Assembly: GCA_037957365.1 (NCBI GenBank)
Contig: JARHVA010003638.1
Location: 1,747,001 to 1,811,000, forward strand
Length of the DNA stretch: 64,000 nt
Direction: 5' to 3'
Source of the DNA: Torreya grandis
Taxonomy: Eukaryota; Streptophyta; Pinopsida; Cupressales; Taxaceae
Below the pieces are notes generated by a model. That model had not been told where the DNA came from and did no database searches. It saw nothing but the letters and a program-made list of their open reading frames with translations. The translations under genes and the position numbers were made by a program. This document shows, piece by piece, positions 61,126 through 64,000 of this stretch (positions are counted from its first letter, which is position 1; each line of letters starts with the position of its first letter).

Positions 61126-61815
61126 ATGGCTGACCTTGGTGTTGAGTTTTGTTTTACACAAGTTGGTGAGACATTTTCATCTTGTGCCATTCCCTATCAA
61201 CAAGAACAAGTTCTTAATCAACCCTGTCATGAAGTGTAGCATATCCAACATGAAGTGTATCAACCCATTCAAGAAGAAGATTTTGGTATTCATATAACCC
61301 TTGATTTTCATCTCCATATAGACACTATGTTGTTGAATAATCCTATGAGTATGGCTACCAAGAGAACTATAAAGAAACACCTCTATCAATCCCAATATGA
61401 ACCTTATCCTTCATATCATGATGCCTATTAGCCTCAAGAGTATTCTTATGAATATTTTCATATTAAATCAGATGTTTTCATGAATTACACACAAGGATAT
61501 CATTGGAAAAATGAAACTCCTACTCATGTAGTTTTTTTTCCTTCTAATCATCCCAAACACTCACTTCCATACGAGCTTACTAGTGATTTTCATTTTTTCA
61601 AACCCACTCATAAGCCTTTTCCTTCATCTTACACTCTAGTTCCAACTCATTCACCTCCCACTACACCTTATATTCTAGCTCCTTCACTTAAAATGCATGA
61701 GCCTATCCATAAGCTTTCCACCTCACTCCTTGAAAAGGAGCCTATCTTGAGAAAAGCAAGTAAAGAGGAGCAAGCTCAATTCATGGCTGATCAAGAGGAT
61801 CTCATGAGTAACTGA
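61126..61815 (+). pseudogene. N-terminal part of the giant-LTR element protein
   Basis: One frame from ATG 61126 to TGA 61815, with TAG at 61237 and 61429. Gln/Tyr/Pro/His-rich; near the end it has LLEKEPILRKASKEEQ, matching LLEEDPILQEAGEEQ in the other element. Just after the stop, in another frame, TEEGIIIGTPYSE matches NEEEIVIDAPCED. No enzymatic motif. Confidence 0.65.
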
Positions 61816-62296
61816 GGAAGGGATCATCATTGGGACTCCCTATAGTGAATAAAAATATAATCCATAAGATTTTTCCTTCTTGTTTTGAGGGATGTGTATC
61901 CATGAGGAATGTGGCCAAGACTTGAAGAAGGAGGTGTTTGAAGAAGACTCCATGTCTGATCATGAGTTTATGGATGACCATCTCAAGCATGAGAATGATT
62001 TTTTTATCAAGGAAGTATAATAAGTTCAAATAATTCCTTAATAAGTGGCAATCCTAAGAGAGTGTCATGAGACCAAAGTAGAGGAAATAGCTCTTGAAGA
62101 TGGCATTCATGAGGATTAAGATTTATGGTAGAAGTTTAATGATATATGCAAGGAATTTGATAGTTTGGGTAAAGTTTTTTCTTCTCCAAAAGATTGCATA
62201 GATAATTTAAATTTTTTTGATGAATATAAGCATGATATTGAGTGTTAAATAAAATATAAAAATTAAGTTCTTTCTATTGGTCAAGAATATGTTGTC
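61816..62296 (+). pseudogene. Middle part of the element protein, heavily broken
   Basis: Acidic text in shifting frames (KKEVFEEDSMSDHEFMDDH; FNDICKEFDSLGKVF) with about ten stops. Joins the N-terminal and C-terminal pieces. Confidence 0.5.
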
Positions 62297-62791
62297 ATGA
62301 AGTCACTTGATGATACTAATATACAAGAAGTTGTAGGCGTAGATAGTGATGTCAAGATAGATATTGTTATGCCTAAAATACATTCAAGAGATTCATATAA
62401 AGTAAAACCATATTTAGGGATGTGGGAACATGGTGGATGGAATCTTGGTGCTTCCAAACATCAAGCACACTATGTCAAGGAGGAGGACAAGGCTAAGAGG
62501 ACTATCATATTGTCAAACTTACACTTCAAAAGCCAAGTATATGAGAATTTTGAGACTATGTGGATGCAAAATGAATTCATTTCCTTGGTCAAATTGTATG
62601 GAGATACTTGGTTCTCATTGAACCTCATGCTAATGAAGTTGGGAAATACCATGAAGAAGATGGAGGCATCAATGCTAAAGGACAAAAGGCTACATGTCTC
62701 AGTAAATCTATCATGTCATGAAGCAAGGAAGGTTGCAAACTTCCCCTTTGATCTAGGGGGGAGTTCTTATCTCAAGTTAATCAATGTTTGA
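62297..62791 (+). pseudogene. C-terminal part of the giant-LTR element protein
   Basis: 164 open codons. Contains YLGMWEHGGWNLGASKHQA and ends FPFDLGGSSYLKLINV, matching FSFDPGGMQTFLVNCI of the other element. The preceding SCHEARKVAN corresponds to PCHDKSLRQERDLRN. Function unknown; no membrane, protease or nuclease motif. Confidence 0.65.
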
Positions 62792-63028
62792 GTTAGTTAT
62801 TTAGTTTGGTGTGTTTGTGTGTTCCATAAGTGCTCATGAAACACAAGTGTGCTTGCTTAGTTTCTTGTCTAGTGTGTTGCTTCTTATTGTTTTTCCTTGT
62901 GTTTTATGGGTTTTCAAAGGCAAGGTGTGTGTCAAACTTCATGTCATGTGACTCCATATCCCAATTGACTAATAAGGCTATTGGTCTAGTTAGTATAGTA
63001 GGCATACTACCCCTATGAATCACCAATT
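62792..63028 (+). other. 3' internal region without polypurine tract
   Basis: T-rich, ending CTACCCCTATGAATCACCAATT before the LTR. GAATCACCA (63017-63025) is the decayed counterpart of GAGTCGCCA (45141-45149). Confidence 0.5.
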
Positions 63029-64000
63029 TGTTGACCAAATTTGACTTTTAGGTCAAATTAGGGCACCCCTAGGTAAAAAATTGAGTTTTGAGTGTTTTAG
63101 GGGGTTTAATGTTTAGTCATAAGGTATGTCATAGGTCATTTAATGTTATTCAATGTTATATCAGCCCTTATCATTAGTTTTATTAGATAGCATATCCTTT
63201 TGAGTCATTTTAGGGGTTAAAATTGAGCATTTAATGAGTTATATAGTTTTCTTGGGAAGTGTGAAGGTGTTAAAATATGATGTAACATCTCATGTGTCCT
63301 AAGAGGTCTTGAGTAACTGAAACAAATTGTAAAGTGCCAGGTTCCTCATAAAAAGGGTAATTTTCTTAAAAGGAAGAAGTTTAGCACTTGTATGGCTCCT
63401 TTGGAAGTGTGACATGTGGGAAAGTATCATTATATGTCTTTTCACCTTCCCTAAGCTTAGTTCCATGTTTGTTTTGCTTTGAAATTTCCATTTTTGTCCC
63501 AATACTCCTTTTTCAATCCTTATGGAAAGTAGAAGTCACCTTCAGATTTATGCTTAGAATAGACAGCTCAAGAGGTTTTAGATCAAACACATTGGGGAGG
63601 TCGTAATAAACTCAGATACCTTAATTTATGTTTAAGGAGTTTGAAAAATTATGGATTTTGCTTCATGAACCATCCTCATGAAGTTTCTTGTTGTTTTATG
63701 CACCCTACAGGTTTTGCCTTGGTTTGAGAAATTACATACGAACCAATTGTGAAGGTAGACTCCAAATGATTTTGTATATCTTCTCAAATTCACTCCATGA
63801 TTTTTTTCATGTTTCAAAGTGTGTGGATGAGACAAATAATTTAGGTTGCAAGAGGAAGCACCTTTCTATGCAACATGAAGTTTTCACTATGTCCATGATT
63901 TTCATGCTTTGTCAATAGCTCAAGGGAGTTTTGATAGGTTATTTCTTATGTTTATAATTTTATTTCAATCTCATGTCACCTCAAGTTAATTATCCAATTA
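63029..64000 (+). repeat. 3' LTR, partial
   Basis: Colinear with 55707 to about 56730, with scattered substitutions and small gaps. Continues past the window end. Confidence 0.8.

Larger units (their letters stand above)
55707..64000 (+). mobile_element. Giant-LTR non-autonomous element, 3' end outside window
   Basis: LTR starts TGTTGACC at 55707 and again at 63029; the first about 970 bp of both LTRs align to the window end. The internal region (about 60925-63028, only 2.1 kb) encodes an acidic protein in several broken frames and no enzyme. Signals and protein blocks match the element at 41277-46526. The left flank ends AGTAT (55702-55706); the right duplication is outside the window. Confidence 0.8.

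Noticed and set aside
1..64000. CRISPR arrays, bacterial operons or plasmid features
   Set aside because: No short regularly spaced direct repeats. Spliced plant exons and LTR elements show that the DNA is plant nuclear.

Overview
This is nuclear DNA from a land plant. The size, AT-richness and retrotransposon-on-retrotransposon nesting suggest a large gymnosperm-type genome, but that is inference. The window holds one recognisable host gene: the 3' part of a CER1-like (ECERIFERUM1, cuticular wax alkane synthesis) gene at 40325-46754. I see no rRNA genes, true tRNA genes, CRISPR arrays or bacterial-type operons. Nearly everything else is LTR retrotransposon sequence. Most of the old elements carry in-frame stops, many at codons where C-to-T or G-to-A decay would create TAG, TAA or TGA.

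Layout, left to right. 1-12673 is a decayed minus-strand Ty3/gypsy element: left LTR cut by the window edge, gag-pol at about 2150-6500, and a right LTR of about 4.6 kb that contains a small rearranged Ty1/copia element (9003-10486). 12674-20990 is non-coding flank, interrupted by a nearly whole minus-strand copia element (13467-18847, TSD ATGGA). 21000-25090 holds a degraded coiled-coil coding remnant, a solo LTR (23236-23569, TSD ACATT) and about 0.9 kb of unassigned, less AT-rich DNA. 25099-33027 is a plus-strand gypsy element with gag and protease but no visible RT or integrase. 33028-34240 is a copia RT/RNase H remnant. 35818-36234 is a tandem of 138-bp LTRs that each carry a tRNA-like pol III promoter. 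They run straight into a decayed plus-strand copia element (to 40285).

CER1-like exons lie at 40325-41215 and 46563-46754. The last intron (41216-46562) contains a complete, fairly young LTR element (41277-46526, TSD CTGAT, two 1374-bp LTRs). After a 3' flank (46755-47905), 47906-55706 is a diverged second copy of the 8.7-20.4 kb region, carrying the same nested copia at the same site plus an extra solo LTR (48133-49118). From 55707 to the window end lies an element with an LTR of about 5.2 kb.

The most interesting result is that the CER1-intron element and the giant-LTR element at 55.7-64 kb are relatives. Both LTRs start TGTTGACC, both have a TGGCAYGCCCRGTGGG site after the 5' LTR, both have TGGCGACTCCGA about 100 bp further in, both have a tRNA-3'-end-like sequence instead of a polypurine tract before the 3' LTR, and both encode one acidic, non-enzymatic protein with matching blocks. 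They look like one clade of non-autonomous, protein-coding LTR retrotransposons that I cannot assign to a described family. Two further points stand out: LTRs of two different families carry clusters of the bZIP C-box palindrome GACGTC upstream of TATA, and a possible chimeric retroelement has tRNA-promoter LTRs at its 5' end and a copia LTR at its 3' end.
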